Assembly (NCBI GenBank): GCA_020637235.1
Contig: JACJWG010000017.1
Span: forward strand, 1-64,000
Reading direction: 5' to 3'
From: Acidimicrobiaceae bacterium
GTDB taxonomy: Bacteria > Actinomycetota > Acidimicrobiia > Acidimicrobiales > Ilumatobacteraceae
Length of the DNA: 64,000 nt
Made by a program: the position numbers and the translations under genes. Below are positions 1-7,434 of this stretch, one piece after another (positions within the stretch are counted from its first letter, which is position 1; every line of letters starts with the position of its first letter). Below the pieces are notes generated by a model. The model was not told where the DNA came from. It saw nothing but the letters and a program-made list of their open reading frames with translations, and did not search any database.

Positions 1-534
1 TTCGCCGCGTCGGCCCTGGTGGACTACATGATCACGCGTGCCCAGATCTACGACGTGCAACGCGCCGCGGTGTGGCTCACCGGATCGCTCAACGGCCGCA
101 CCTGGGACCACGTGCGCACCGTCACCCTCGCGTTGGCGCTGCTCGCGCCGCTGATCCTGATCGCACAGCGTTCGCTCGACCGGCTCGAGCTCGGCGACGA
201 CACCGCGGCTGCGCTGGGCGTGCGGGTGGGGCGCACCAAGCTGCTGCTCATCCTGCTCGCGGTCGGCCTGGCCGCGCTCGCCGTCGCCGCGGCCGGCCCC
301 ATCGTGTTCGTCGCGTTCGTGTCGGCGCCGATCGCCCGCCGTCTCACCTCCACACCCGGCGCCTGCGTGGTACCCGCAGCGCTCGTCGGCGCGTTCGTCA
401 CCAGCGCCGCCGACCTCGCCGCCCGCCGCGTGTTCGCGCCGACCGAGTTCCCCGTCGGCATCGCCACTGCCGTGGTGGGCGCGCCCTACCTGCTGTGGCT
501 CCTCGGTCGCCGCGCCAGGACCGGGTCGTTGTGA
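1..534 (+). CDS. hmuU: FecCD/HmuU-type ABC permease, C-terminal fragment
   Basis: This is the C-terminal 177 residues of a membrane permease of the FecCD family; the N-terminal half lies before the window. The family forms the channel for heme, siderophore or cobalamin import. Recognisable family segments are WLTGSLNGRTW near the start, LGDDTAAALGVRV in the cytoplasmic loop that contacts the ATPase, and the C-terminal GPIVFVAFVSAPIARRL and EFPVGIATAVVGAPY helices. The stop overlaps the GTG of the next gene. The following HmuT-like binding protein, heme-degrading protein and ATPase favour heme as the substrate; that is inference from context. Confidence 0.85.
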   Translation, partial: FAASALVDYMITRAQIYDVQRAAVWLTGSLNGRTWDHVRTVTLALALLAPLILIAQRSLDRLELGDDTAAALGVRVGRTKLLLILLAVGLAALAVAAAGPIVFVAFVSAPIARRLTSTPGACVVPAALVGAFVTSAADLAARRVFAPTEFPVGIATAVVGAPYLLWLLGRRARTGSL

Positions 535-1637
535 GGGTGCCACGCGTGGCGACGATCGTCGTGCTCGGCTCGACCGTCCTCGTCGCCGCGGCCTGCGGCG
601 CGGAGGCGCCGGCCGGCGCCAGCACCTCGGTGGTCTCGGCACCGGTCGACTCGGCCGCCACGACGGTGTCGGCGTCCGAGCTGGCGGGCACGTCCGAGCC
701 GGCGGGCACGTCCGAGCCGGCGGGCACGTCCGAGCCGGCCACCACGATCGTGCCGACGCGCACCTACGTCGACGCTCGTGGGGTCGACGTCGAGATCGTG
801 TCGACGGCGCGGATCATCCCGCTCGACGGCGACGTCGCCGAAGTGGTGTTCGCGCTGGGCATGGGCGACCACGTGGTCGCGACCGACCTGTCGGCCACGT
901 ACCCGCCCGAGGCCGACGCGTTGCCCCAGATCGGCTACCAGCGGGCGCTGAACGCCGAACCGATCCTCGAGTTCGAACCGACCCTGCTGATCGGGACCGA
1001 CGTCGCCGGGCCGCCCGAGGCGATCGACGAGCTCGAACGTGTCGGTGTGCCGCTCGCGATCGTGCCCACACCGGACGATCCGACCGGACCGGGCACCAAG
1101 ATCCGGGCCGTCGCCGAGGTGCTCGGCATCCCCGACGACGGCGAGCGACTCGCGGCGGCGGTGGAGGCCGAGATCGCGGCCGTGGCACCGATCGATGCCG
1201 CAGCCTCCCCGATCGGACCGTTGCGGGTGGTGATGCTGTACGTGCGCGGCGAGAGCACCCAGCTGATCTTCGGCGAGGGCACCAGCATCGACTGGATGAT
1301 CGACGCCACCGGTTCGATCAACGTCGCCGCCGAGCTCGGCATCGTCGAGACCGCCGAGATCACCGCCGAGGCGCTCACCGCGGCGGCGCCCGACGTCGTA
1401 CTCGTCACCGAGGACGGCCTCGCGTCCGTCGGTGGCCTCGACGGGCTCCTCGCGATGCCGTCGCTCGCCGGCACCCCGGCCGCCGCGCATCGCGCCGTGC
1501 TCGCCTACGACGCCCAGCTGATGCTCGGCAACGGACCGCGCACCGGTGCGTTCCTCGGCCAGCTCGTCGCCGACCTGACCGCCACCCGAGACCGGCTCGC
1601 GATCGAGCGCGCCGGCCAGACCCAGGAGACCCCGTGA
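531..1637 (+). CDS. hmuT: HmuT-like heme/iron-binding lipoprotein
   Basis: Periplasmic-type binding protein of 368 residues for the adjacent permease. The start is GTG 531, overlapping the permease stop by 4 nt; GTG 537 or 546 are possible too. A short hydrophobic signal ends in a lipobox (VAAAC), so it should be lipid-anchored outside the membrane. A repetitive Ser/Glu/Pro/Ala/Gly/Thr linker follows, then a TroA/BtuF-type fold. The opening RIIPLDGDVAEVVFALGMGD, the YPPEADALPQIGYQR stretch and the spacing match the hemin-binding HmuT group, which binds heme through a Tyr; the Tyr in IGYQR is a candidate. Siderophore binding is the alternative. Confidence 0.82.
   Translation: MRVPRVATIVVLGSTVLVAAACGAEAPAGASTSVVSAPVDSAATTVSASELAGTSEPAGTSEPAGTSEPATTIVPTRTYVDARGVDVEIVSTARIIPLDGDVAEVVFALGMGDHVVATDLSATYPPEADALPQIGYQRALNAEPILEFEPTLLIGTDVAGPPEAIDELERVGVPLAIVPTPDDPTGPGTKIRAVAEVLGIPDDGERLAAAVEAEIAAVAPIDAAASPIGPLRVVMLYVRGESTQLIFGEGTSIDWMIDATGSINVAAELGIVETAEITAEALTAAAPDVVLVTEDGLASVGGLDGLLAMPSLAGTPAAAHRAVLAYDAQLMLGNGPRTGAFLGQLVADLTATRDRLAIERAGQTQETP
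683..736 (+). repeat. Three perfect 18-bp tandem repeats in the hmuT linker
   Basis: Three identical 18-bp units (683-700, 701-718, 719-736) encode a repeated Ala-Gly-Thr-Ser-Glu-Pro segment between lipobox and binding domain. The unit length is a multiple of three, so copy-number change would alter linker length without a frameshift. Confidence 0.9.
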
Positions 1638-2467
1638 CCGTCGACACCACCACCGCCGATCCGCACCTCGGCGCGCTCACCGTGCACGGTGACACCGACA
1701 CCTTCCCCGGCCACGCCGAACTCGTCCGCACCATGCTGTCGATCGGGAGGTTCGCCACGCTGACGACGGTGACCGCAGCCGGCCACGCCGAGCCGGGGTT
1801 CCCGTACGGCAGTCTCGTCGCGTACTCGGTGCTCGACGACGGGTCGCCGCTGGTGTGCATCAGCGAACTCGCCGAGCACACCCGCAACGCACACGCCAGT
1901 AGCCGTGCCGGCATGTTGCTCACCGGCCTGCCGGTCGACGACGCCTCCGATCCGCTCGACCGGCCACGTGCCAGCCTCGTCGGGCACCTGTGCCCGCACA
2001 CGCCCTCCGCCGCCGAGCGGTCGAACCACGTCGAACGGCACCCCGGCGTGCTCGACTACGTCGACTTCCCCGACTTCGGGTGGTGGCGGCTCGAGATCGC
2101 CGCCGCCCGCTACGTCGGCGGCTTCGGCCACATGAGTTGGGTGACGGGGGAGGAGGTGGCAGCCGCGACGGCCGACCCGGTGCTCGCCGGCTCGCAGGCA
2201 GCGGTCGAACACATGAACGCCGACCATGCGGCGGCATGCCTCGACATGGTGCAGTGGCTCGCCGGCATCCGTGCTGCGACCGCCGCTCGTGTGCACTCGA
2301 TCGACCGTCACGGGATGACGCTGTACGCCGACCTCCCGGACGGCGCCCCACTGGCGACGGCGCGCGTCGCGTTCGACGGCGCGCCGTTGGCATCCGCCGA
2401 CGACGTGCGCGGCGCCGTCGTCGTGCTCGCTCGTCGCGCTCGCTCGCTCGCCGAGGTGGCGTCGTGA
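1634..2467 (+). CDS. HugZ-like heme-utilisation protein (PNPOx fold + DUF2470)
   Basis: A 277-residue cytoplasmic protein with an N-terminal split-barrel flavin-reductase/PNPOx-like domain (about 25-165, including FPYGSLVAYSVLDDG) and a C-terminal DUF2470 domain (about 190-270, opening EHMNADHAAACLDM). This domain pair is the architecture of HugZ/HutZ-type heme oxygenases, which open heme to release iron. It starts at GTG 1634, overlapping the hmuT stop by 4 nt, and the ATPase gene overlaps its end. Placement inside an hmuTUV-like operon supports heme degradation after import. Heme-cleaving activity is inferred; some DUF2470 proteins only bind or store heme. Confidence 0.8.
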   Translation: MTVDTTTADPHLGALTVHGDTDTFPGHAELVRTMLSIGRFATLTTVTAAGHAEPGFPYGSLVAYSVLDDGSPLVCISELAEHTRNAHASSRAGMLLTGLPVDDASDPLDRPRASLVGHLCPHTPSAAERSNHVERHPGVLDYVDFPDFGWWRLEIAAARYVGGFGHMSWVTGEEVAAATADPVLAGSQAAVEHMNADHAAACLDMVQWLAGIRAATAARVHSIDRHGMTLYADLPDGAPLATARVAFDGAPLASADDVRGAVVVLARRARSLAEVAS

Positions 2468-3309
2468 GCCGGCTGCACGCGACCGACGTCACCCTCGCCT
2501 ACGACGGCCGCGTGGTGGTGGAGGGGTTGTCGTTCGAGGTGCCCGACGGCCGTATCACGGTGATCATCGGGCCGAACGCGTGCGGCAAGTCGACACTGCT
2601 CCGGGCGCTGTCGCGCCTGTTGCGCCCACGCGACGGCACCGTGGTGCTCGACGGCCAGTCGATCCACCGTCTACCGACCAAGCAGGTCGCGAAACTGCTC
2701 GGTCTCCTGCCGCAGAGCCCGATCGCGCCCGACGGCATCCTCGTCGGCGACCTCGTGGCCCGAGGGCGCACGCCACACCAGTCGCTGTTCCAGCAGTGGT
2801 CCGTGGCCGACGAGACCGCCGTGCGCGAGGCGCTGGAGGCCACCGGAACCGCCGACCTGGTGGATCGCCCCGTCGACGAACTGTCGGGCGGGCAACGCCA
2901 GCGCGTGTGGATCGCGATGGCGCTCGCGCAGCAGACCGGGCTGCTGCTGCTCGACGAACCCACCACGTTCCTCGACATCACCCACCAGATCGAGGTGCTC
3001 GACCTGGTCGCCGACCTCAACCGTCGCGACGGCCGCACGATCGTGCTGGTGCTGCACGACCTGAACCTCGCATGCCGCTACGCGCACCACATCGTGGCCA
3101 TGCGCGACGGCAGGATCGTCGCGAACGGTGCGCCGGACGACGTGATCACCGCCGAGACGATGAGGTCGGTGTTCGGGCTCGAAGCCGTCGTGATCCCCGA
3201 CCCGCTGAGCGGGACACCACTCGTGGTGCCGCACTGCGCCGGCGTCCGATCGGCGGTGGCGGACCGCGCGGCGGTGTCGGTCGAGGTGCGCGCCGAGGCG
3301 GCGTCGTGA
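2464..3309 (+). CDS. hmuV: HmuV/FepC-type ABC transporter ATPase
   Basis: Cytoplasmic ATPase of 281 residues powering the FecCD-type permease. It has Walker A GPNACGKST at residues 36-44, a Q-loop in LGLLPQSP, the signature LSGGQRQR, Walker B LLLLDEPT and the H-loop in VLHDLNLA. This is the layout of the FecE/FhuC/HmuV group. Start GTG 2464 overlaps the previous stop by 4 nt, and the same kind of overlap leads into the next gene. A longer in-frame upstream extension would overlap the HugZ-like gene and has no family similarity. Confidence 0.9.
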   Translation: MSRLHATDVTLAYDGRVVVEGLSFEVPDGRITVIIGPNACGKSTLLRALSRLLRPRDGTVVLDGQSIHRLPTKQVAKLLGLLPQSPIAPDGILVGDLVARGRTPHQSLFQQWSVADETAVREALEATGTADLVDRPVDELSGGQRQRVWIAMALAQQTGLLLLDEPTTFLDITHQIEVLDLVADLNRRDGRTIVLVLHDLNLACRYAHHIVAMRDGRIVANGAPDDVITAETMRSVFGLEAVVIPDPLSGTPLVVPHCAGVRSAVADRAAVSVEVRAEAAS

Positions 3310-4430
3310 GCGAGCGTCGCATCCGTCGCGGCACGCCCCGTCCGGCGCTCGCCTGCGCGGCCGTGATGGTCTGTCTGCTGGCCGCGTGTGGCGGCGACTC
3401 GTCGAGCTCGGACGACGCGTCCGCCACTACGTCCGGGACGGGCGCGACCTCGATCACCGACACGTCCGGGACGACCGCGCCGTCGATTGCCGACACATCG
3501 GCCACGACCGAGACGGCCGAGACGACCGGGACGACCGGGACGACCGGGACGACCGCGTCGACCGCGTCGACCGCGTCGACCGCGTCGACCGCGTTGACCG
3601 GGACGGCACCACTCGATCCGGATGCGCCCGAACTCGGGCGGGTGGTGGCGCTGGCCGAGGAGTTCGTGCTCGCCGACCTGCTCGCGCTCGGCATCGAGCC
3701 GATCGCCAGCACCGCCACGGTCGATGCCGTCGGCTTCCAAGGGCTCGACGAATTCGACACGTCGGGGATCGAGGTGCTGCCCCAGACCACGCTCAGCCTC
3801 GAGTACCTCGCCTCGCTGCAGCCCGACACGATCGTCACACTGCAGTTCTGGGTCGATCAGGTGGGCGACGGGGTGCTCGAGGGCATCGCCGACGTCGTCG
3901 TCATCCCCGACGGCCTCAGCGGCGTGGCGCAGATCGAGGCGCTGGGCGAGCTCGTCGGTCGACCCGAGCGCGCTGCCCAGGTCGCCGCCGAGATCGTCGA
4001 GGCTCGGGAGGCCGCCGCTGCGCAGTTGGCCGGGGAGTGCTCGGTCTCGCTCGCCACCATCTACTCGGGACCGAGCGTCGCCGCGTTCGTCGAACCGGTG
4101 TGGGCGATCCCGACCGCGTTCGCCGACCTCGGGTGCGAGCTCGTCCCCGGACCCGATGCCGCCTCGCCCGACGGCAACGGCCGAGCGTTCCTGTCGAACG
4201 AGCAGCTCGGACTGCTGTCCGAGCGACCGCTGGTGCTGATGCAGAACGAGTCGGTGGAGGGGGAGACGGCAGCGATCGACGAGATCACGTCCAACGCCCT
4301 CTGGCAGAACCTGCCCGCCGTCGCCGCCGGCGAGGTGGCGGTGATCGATCGTCTCGGCTATCCGGGGGCACCCGGTCTGATCCGCCTGTACGGCGAGATC
4401 CCCGAACTCGCCGGCATCACCGGCACCTGA
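3306..4430 (+). CDS. Second iron/siderophore-type binding lipoprotein
   Basis: A 374-residue secreted lipoprotein: signal peptide with lipobox LLAAC at about residue 27, a linker of about 75 residues rich in Thr, Ser and Ala, then a class III binding domain. VLADLLALGIEPIASTATVD and SLEYLASLQPDTIVTLQFW are typical of FecB/FepB-like iron-complex receptors. The start GTG 3306 overlaps the ATPase stop. Two binding proteins sharing one permease/ATPase suggests two related ligands, or capture and relay between them. It closes the operon, 13 nt before the DtxR-family gene. Confidence 0.82.
   Translation: MSERRIRRGTPRPALACAAVMVCLLAACGGDSSSSDDASATTSGTGATSITDTSGTTAPSIADTSATTETAETTGTTGTTGTTASTASTASTASTALTGTAPLDPDAPELGRVVALAEEFVLADLLALGIEPIASTATVDAVGFQGLDEFDTSGIEVLPQTTLSLEYLASLQPDTIVTLQFWVDQVGDGVLEGIADVVVIPDGLSGVAQIEALGELVGRPERAAQVAAEIVEAREAAAAQLAGECSVSLATIYSGPSVAAFVEPVWAIPTAFADLGCELVPGPDAASPDGNGRAFLSNEQLGLLSERPLVLMQNESVEGETAAIDEITSNALWQNLPAVAAGEVAVIDRLGYPGAPGLIRLYGEIPELAGITGT
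3521..3601 (+). repeat. Nine 9-bp tandem units encoding a Thr-rich linker
   Basis: Consecutive 9-bp units of two alternating types, gacgaccgg then gtcgaccgc, encode Thr-Thr-Gly and Ser-Thr-Ala triplets. The tract lies wholly in the linker of the second binding lipoprotein, is in frame, and looks like slippage-prone linker expansion. Confidence 0.85.
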
Positions 4431-4443
4431 ACGGAGGACAGCC

Positions 4444-5139
4444 ATGACCGCAGCCGACCGCTACTGCGAGGCGATCTACGAACTCGCCGAGGACGACATC
4501 GACGTACTGCAGGTGCGGATCGCCGAACGCCTGGGGGTCAGTCGGCCGGCGGTGAGCGAGATGACCTCGCGGCTCGTGGCCGAGGGCCTCCTCGCATCCG
4601 CCGACGGCCGGCTGTCGCTCACCGACCTCGGGCTGCGCACCGCCGAATCGGCCGTCCGCCGGCACCGATTGGCCGAGCGCTTCCTCGTCGACGTCCTCCA
4701 CCTCGGCTGGGCGGAGGCGCACGAGCTGGCAGGGTCGTGGCAGCGCGTCATCGACGAACGCACCGAACCGGCACTCGTCGAACTGCTCGGCGATCCGGCG
4801 ACGTGCCCGCACGGCAACCCGATCCCGGCTCGTGACGGCCTGCACGGGCCGATCGATTCGATCGGCCTCGCCGGCGGGCTCGTGACACTGGCGTCCTGCG
4901 GCGTGGGCGATGTCGGTCAGGTGTCGCGGGTGACCGAGCGGCTCGAGAACGAACCCGGGATGCTCGTCGCGCTCGAGCATGCCGGCCTAGTACCGGGCAC
5001 ACGTGTGGAGGTGCTGTCGGTCGCGGTCGACGGCGCGATGGCCGTGCGGGCCGCTCGCGGTGTGATCGCTTTGGCCGCGAGCTCGGCGGCGTCGATCCTG
5101 GTTCGGCCCGGGGATCTGGAACTCGCCAGCCACTCTTAG
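4444..5139 (+). CDS. DtxR/IdeR-family regulator with altered metal site
   Basis: A 231-residue repressor-type protein: winged-helix N-terminus (1-65), dimerisation/metal domain (66-135, with HRLAERFLVDV and CPHGNPIP) and a C-terminal SH3/FeoA-like domain. The start ATG 4444 has a GGAGGA Shine-Dalgarno. Family members bind Fe or Mn and repress uptake genes, and the heme/iron neighbours fit. By eye-alignment to IdeR, the ancillary ligands are kept (His74, Glu78, His93), but the primary-site ligands Met10, Cys102, Glu105 and His106 correspond to Arg6, Gly97, Gln100 and Arg101. Metal sensing may therefore be altered. The stop codon lies inside the iron-box-like repeat. Confidence 0.85.
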   Translation: MTAADRYCEAIYELAEDDIDVLQVRIAERLGVSRPAVSEMTSRLVAEGLLASADGRLSLTDLGLRTAESAVRRHRLAERFLVDVLHLGWAEAHELAGSWQRVIDERTEPALVELLGDPATCPHGNPIPARDGLHGPIDSIGLAGGLVTLASCGVGDVGQVSRVTERLENEPGMLVALEHAGLVPGTRVEVLSVAVDGAMAVRAARGVIALAASSAASILVRPGDLELASHS

Positions 5140-5172
5140 GTGAGGATCAGACCTTGAGTCAAGCTCACCTAA
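5136..5172. promoter_or_regulatory. Iron-box-like inverted repeat (DtxR/IdeR type)
   Basis: TTAGGTGAG (5136-5144) and CTCACCTAA (5164-5172) are perfect inverted 9-mers separated by 19 nt. Each matches an IdeR half-site (consensus TTAGGTTAG/CTAACCTAA) at 8 of 9 bases. Each arm can also be read as one side of a degenerate 19-bp iron box, so two dimers could sit side by side. The site includes the stop codon of the DtxR-family gene and ends 18 nt before the next start, so it should control the 5191 gene and probably the siderophore-binding gene after it. Confidence 0.7.
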
Positions 5173-5190
5173 CAGCTATGGTTCGGCTCC

Positions 5191-5733
5191 ATGTTCCCGA
5201 CGAAACGCCCGGTCGGTCTGCTGTCCGAACACCTCCGCCTCGGCGTGTGCCTGCTCCACGCCATGCCCGGTGCGGTCGGCTCGCTTCGTACCCACCGCGG
5301 TGACGACCACGTGGTCGCCCACCACCGCGCCGATGCGACGCTCACCCCGTGCCAGCTCCGGTCCGGTCTGCTCGAACCGGTCGTGCCGGGCGTGCCGCAC
5401 CTGCTGGGCGTGATCGATCGGGTCGAGTGCACCGGCGGCGCACTCGACCTCGGCGGCGGGATCTACCACCGCAGTCATCCGGCCGCCGGCGACGAACGCT
5501 GGTTCGCCACCATCCTCGATGCCGACACGGTCACCTCGATCGTCGCGGCGTGTCCGTCGGAGATCGAACACGCCGACGTGTCGGTGCGCATCTCCGCCGA
5601 CGTCGAACTCGGTGCGTGTGCGGTCTGCGTCAGCTCGGAGGCCCACATCGGCCTGCGACTCGACGAGGTCGCCTGCTGGTTGCACGCCGAATGCCTCGTC
5701 ACCGAGCTGGCCGTGCACGTCGCGCGCCACTGA
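5191..5733 (+). CDS. Unknown Cys-containing protein under an iron-box-like site
   Basis: A 180-residue soluble protein that I do not recognise. It has no signal peptide or membrane segment. It contains several cysteines, including a CAVC pair at about 145-148, and many His/Asp residues (RGDDHVVAHHRADAT near 35-50). The start ATG 5191 lies 18 nt after the iron-box-like repeat, so de-repression at low iron is likely. The next gene, 61 nt on, is a siderophore-binding lipoprotein. A role in iron-siderophore handling is guilt by association only. Confidence 0.6.
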   Translation: MFPTKRPVGLLSEHLRLGVCLLHAMPGAVGSLRTHRGDDHVVAHHRADATLTPCQLRSGLLEPVVPGVPHLLGVIDRVECTGGALDLGGGIYHRSHPAAGDERWFATILDADTVTSIVAACPSEIEHADVSVRISADVELGACAVCVSSEAHIGLRLDEVACWLHAECLVTELAVHVARH

Positions 5734-5794
5734 CGGCGCCGCCGATCCCGTCCATCCATCAGTCCCACCCATCAGTCCCATCAGAGGAACACCC

Positions 5795-7264
5795 ATGAGA
5801 CGAACCCTGCCCATCATCACCGCTGCGTTGGTGCTCGTGACCGCCGCGTGCGGCAGCGACGACGAGTCGACCGACGTGACCTCGTCCCCGGCGACGGCCG
5901 ACACGGCAGCGGCCGACACGACCGCTGGTGCGTCGGCCACCACTGTCGCCGACGGCCAGGGGGGCGGGGACGGGACCGACGCGGCGTTCCCCGTGACGAT
6001 CGAGCACAAGTACGGCGAGACCACCATCGAAGCCGAGCCGATGCGCGTGGTGTCGGTCGGCTTCGGTGAGCACGACAACCTGCTCGCGATCGGCGTGGTG
6101 CCGGTGGCCGTGCGCGACTGGTACGGCGAGCAGCCCTACGCCACGTGGCCGTGGGCGCAGGACGAGCTCGGTGATGCGACGCCCGAGGTGCTCTCCAGCA
6201 CCGAGCTGAACTTCGAGCAGATCGCCGCACTCGAGCCCGATCTGATCCTCGGCATCGCCTCGGGCATGACGGACTCGGACTACGCGACGCTGTCGGCGAT
6301 CGCACCGACCGTTGCGCAGCCCGCCGACTACGTCGACTACGGCACTCCCTGGGACGTGTCGATCGAGATCGCCGGCCGGGCGACGGGTCACGTCCCCGAG
6401 GCCGAGCAGGTGATCGCCGACACGAATCAGATGTTCGCCGACGCCCGCGACGAACACCCCGAGTTCGCCGGCGCCACCGCCGCCGTGACGTTCTTCTTCG
6501 AAGAGCAGCCGGGCGCCTACAACTCCGAGGACATCCGCAGCCGCGCGCTCACCGAGCTCGGGTTCGAGATCCCGGCCGAGATCGATGAGCTCGCCGGCGA
6601 CGCGTTCTTCGTGTCGATCAGCGCGGAAGACCTGTCCGTGATCGACACCGACGTGGTCGTGTGGATCGGCTCGGGGGCCGAGGCGTTCGATGCCATCCGC
6701 GATCTGCCCACCCGCCCGACGATGCGAGCGTTCGCCGAGGGGCGTGAGGTCGTCGCCGACGACCTGCTCAGCGCGGCCTTCTCGCACGCCGGGCCACTGA
6801 GCCTCGAGTACGTGATCGACGAGCTCGTGCCCGAACTGGCGCTCGCGGTGGACGGCGACCCCGCGACGGAGGTGGCATCGGCGGCGATGATCGCCCCGCT
6901 GTCCGACGACGCGACGTCGAGCGGCGGCGAGGCCGACGCGGCATCGCAGGCCTGGCGGCTCGTGTTCGATTCGAGCGTCGGGTTCGACGAGAAGGCACCG
7001 CACATCGAAGACGCCGACGCCCTGCAGGCCACGGTCGAGGCCTACACCGCGGCCAGTGCGGCGATGGGTGGTATCACCCTCGAGCCCACCGAGGTGGTGG
7101 TCGACGGCGACACCGCCAACGTCACCTACGACGTGATGTTCGGCGACACGGCGGCGTACACCGCCCTCAGCGGCGTGATCGCGCTCGTCGACGGCACCTG
7201 GGTCGTCAGCCGCAGCGAGTTCTGCGGGTTCATGGCGTCGGCCCGCAACGCCTGCCCTGCCTGA
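5795..7264 (+). CDS. Siderophore-binding lipoprotein fused to MTB12/NTF2-like domain
   Basis: A 489-residue secreted lipoprotein. The signal peptide ends in a lipobox (VTAAC) at about residue 19 and is followed by a Thr/Ala/Asp linker. Residues about 65-345 form an iron-siderophore (FepB/FecB/FhuD-like) receptor with TIEAEPMRVVSVGFGEHD and LEPDLILGI. Residues about 380-489 resemble the Mycobacterium low-molecular-weight antigen MTB12, an NTF2-like secreted domain: AWRLVFDSS, YDVMF and the C-terminal FCGFMASARNACP with a likely disulfide. Family receptors normally end after the first domain. It is probably iron-regulated from 5136-5172. The ligand is unknown. Confidence 0.8.
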   Translation: MRRTLPIITAALVLVTAACGSDDESTDVTSSPATADTAAADTTAGASATTVADGQGGGDGTDAAFPVTIEHKYGETTIEAEPMRVVSVGFGEHDNLLAIGVVPVAVRDWYGEQPYATWPWAQDELGDATPEVLSSTELNFEQIAALEPDLILGIASGMTDSDYATLSAIAPTVAQPADYVDYGTPWDVSIEIAGRATGHVPEAEQVIADTNQMFADARDEHPEFAGATAAVTFFFEEQPGAYNSEDIRSRALTELGFEIPAEIDELAGDAFFVSISAEDLSVIDTDVVVWIGSGAEAFDAIRDLPTRPTMRAFAEGREVVADDLLSAAFSHAGPLSLEYVIDELVPELALAVDGDPATEVASAAMIAPLSDDATSSGGEADAASQAWRLVFDSSVGFDEKAPHIEDADALQATVEAYTAASAAMGGITLEPTEVVVDGDTANVTYDVMFGDTAAYTALSGVIALVDGTWVVSRSEFCGFMASARNACPA

Positions 7265-7334
7265 CCGTCGGATCGGTGTCGACGTCCGGCCGGCTCTGTG
7301 GTGGTGTCCGGCCGGGCATCGCCCGACAACGCGA

Positions 7335-7372
7335 GCGAGGTGGGCGGCCGGGGTCGTGGCCGCCCACCTCGC
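7335..7372. terminator. Perfect 15-bp-stem hairpin between convergent genes
   Basis: Arms 7335-7349 and 7358-7372 are perfectly complementary over 15 bp with an 8-nt loop. The hairpin sits between the convergent siderophore-binding gene and the MMPL gene and probably stops transcription both ways. No U-tract follows, which is common in high-GC actinobacteria. Confidence 0.7.
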
Positions 7373-7434
7373 GTGGGGCTCGCTCTCGGGAGTGAGCGAG
7401 ATCGTGTCGGCGCCGCCGGGAGCGGCGCCGCTCG

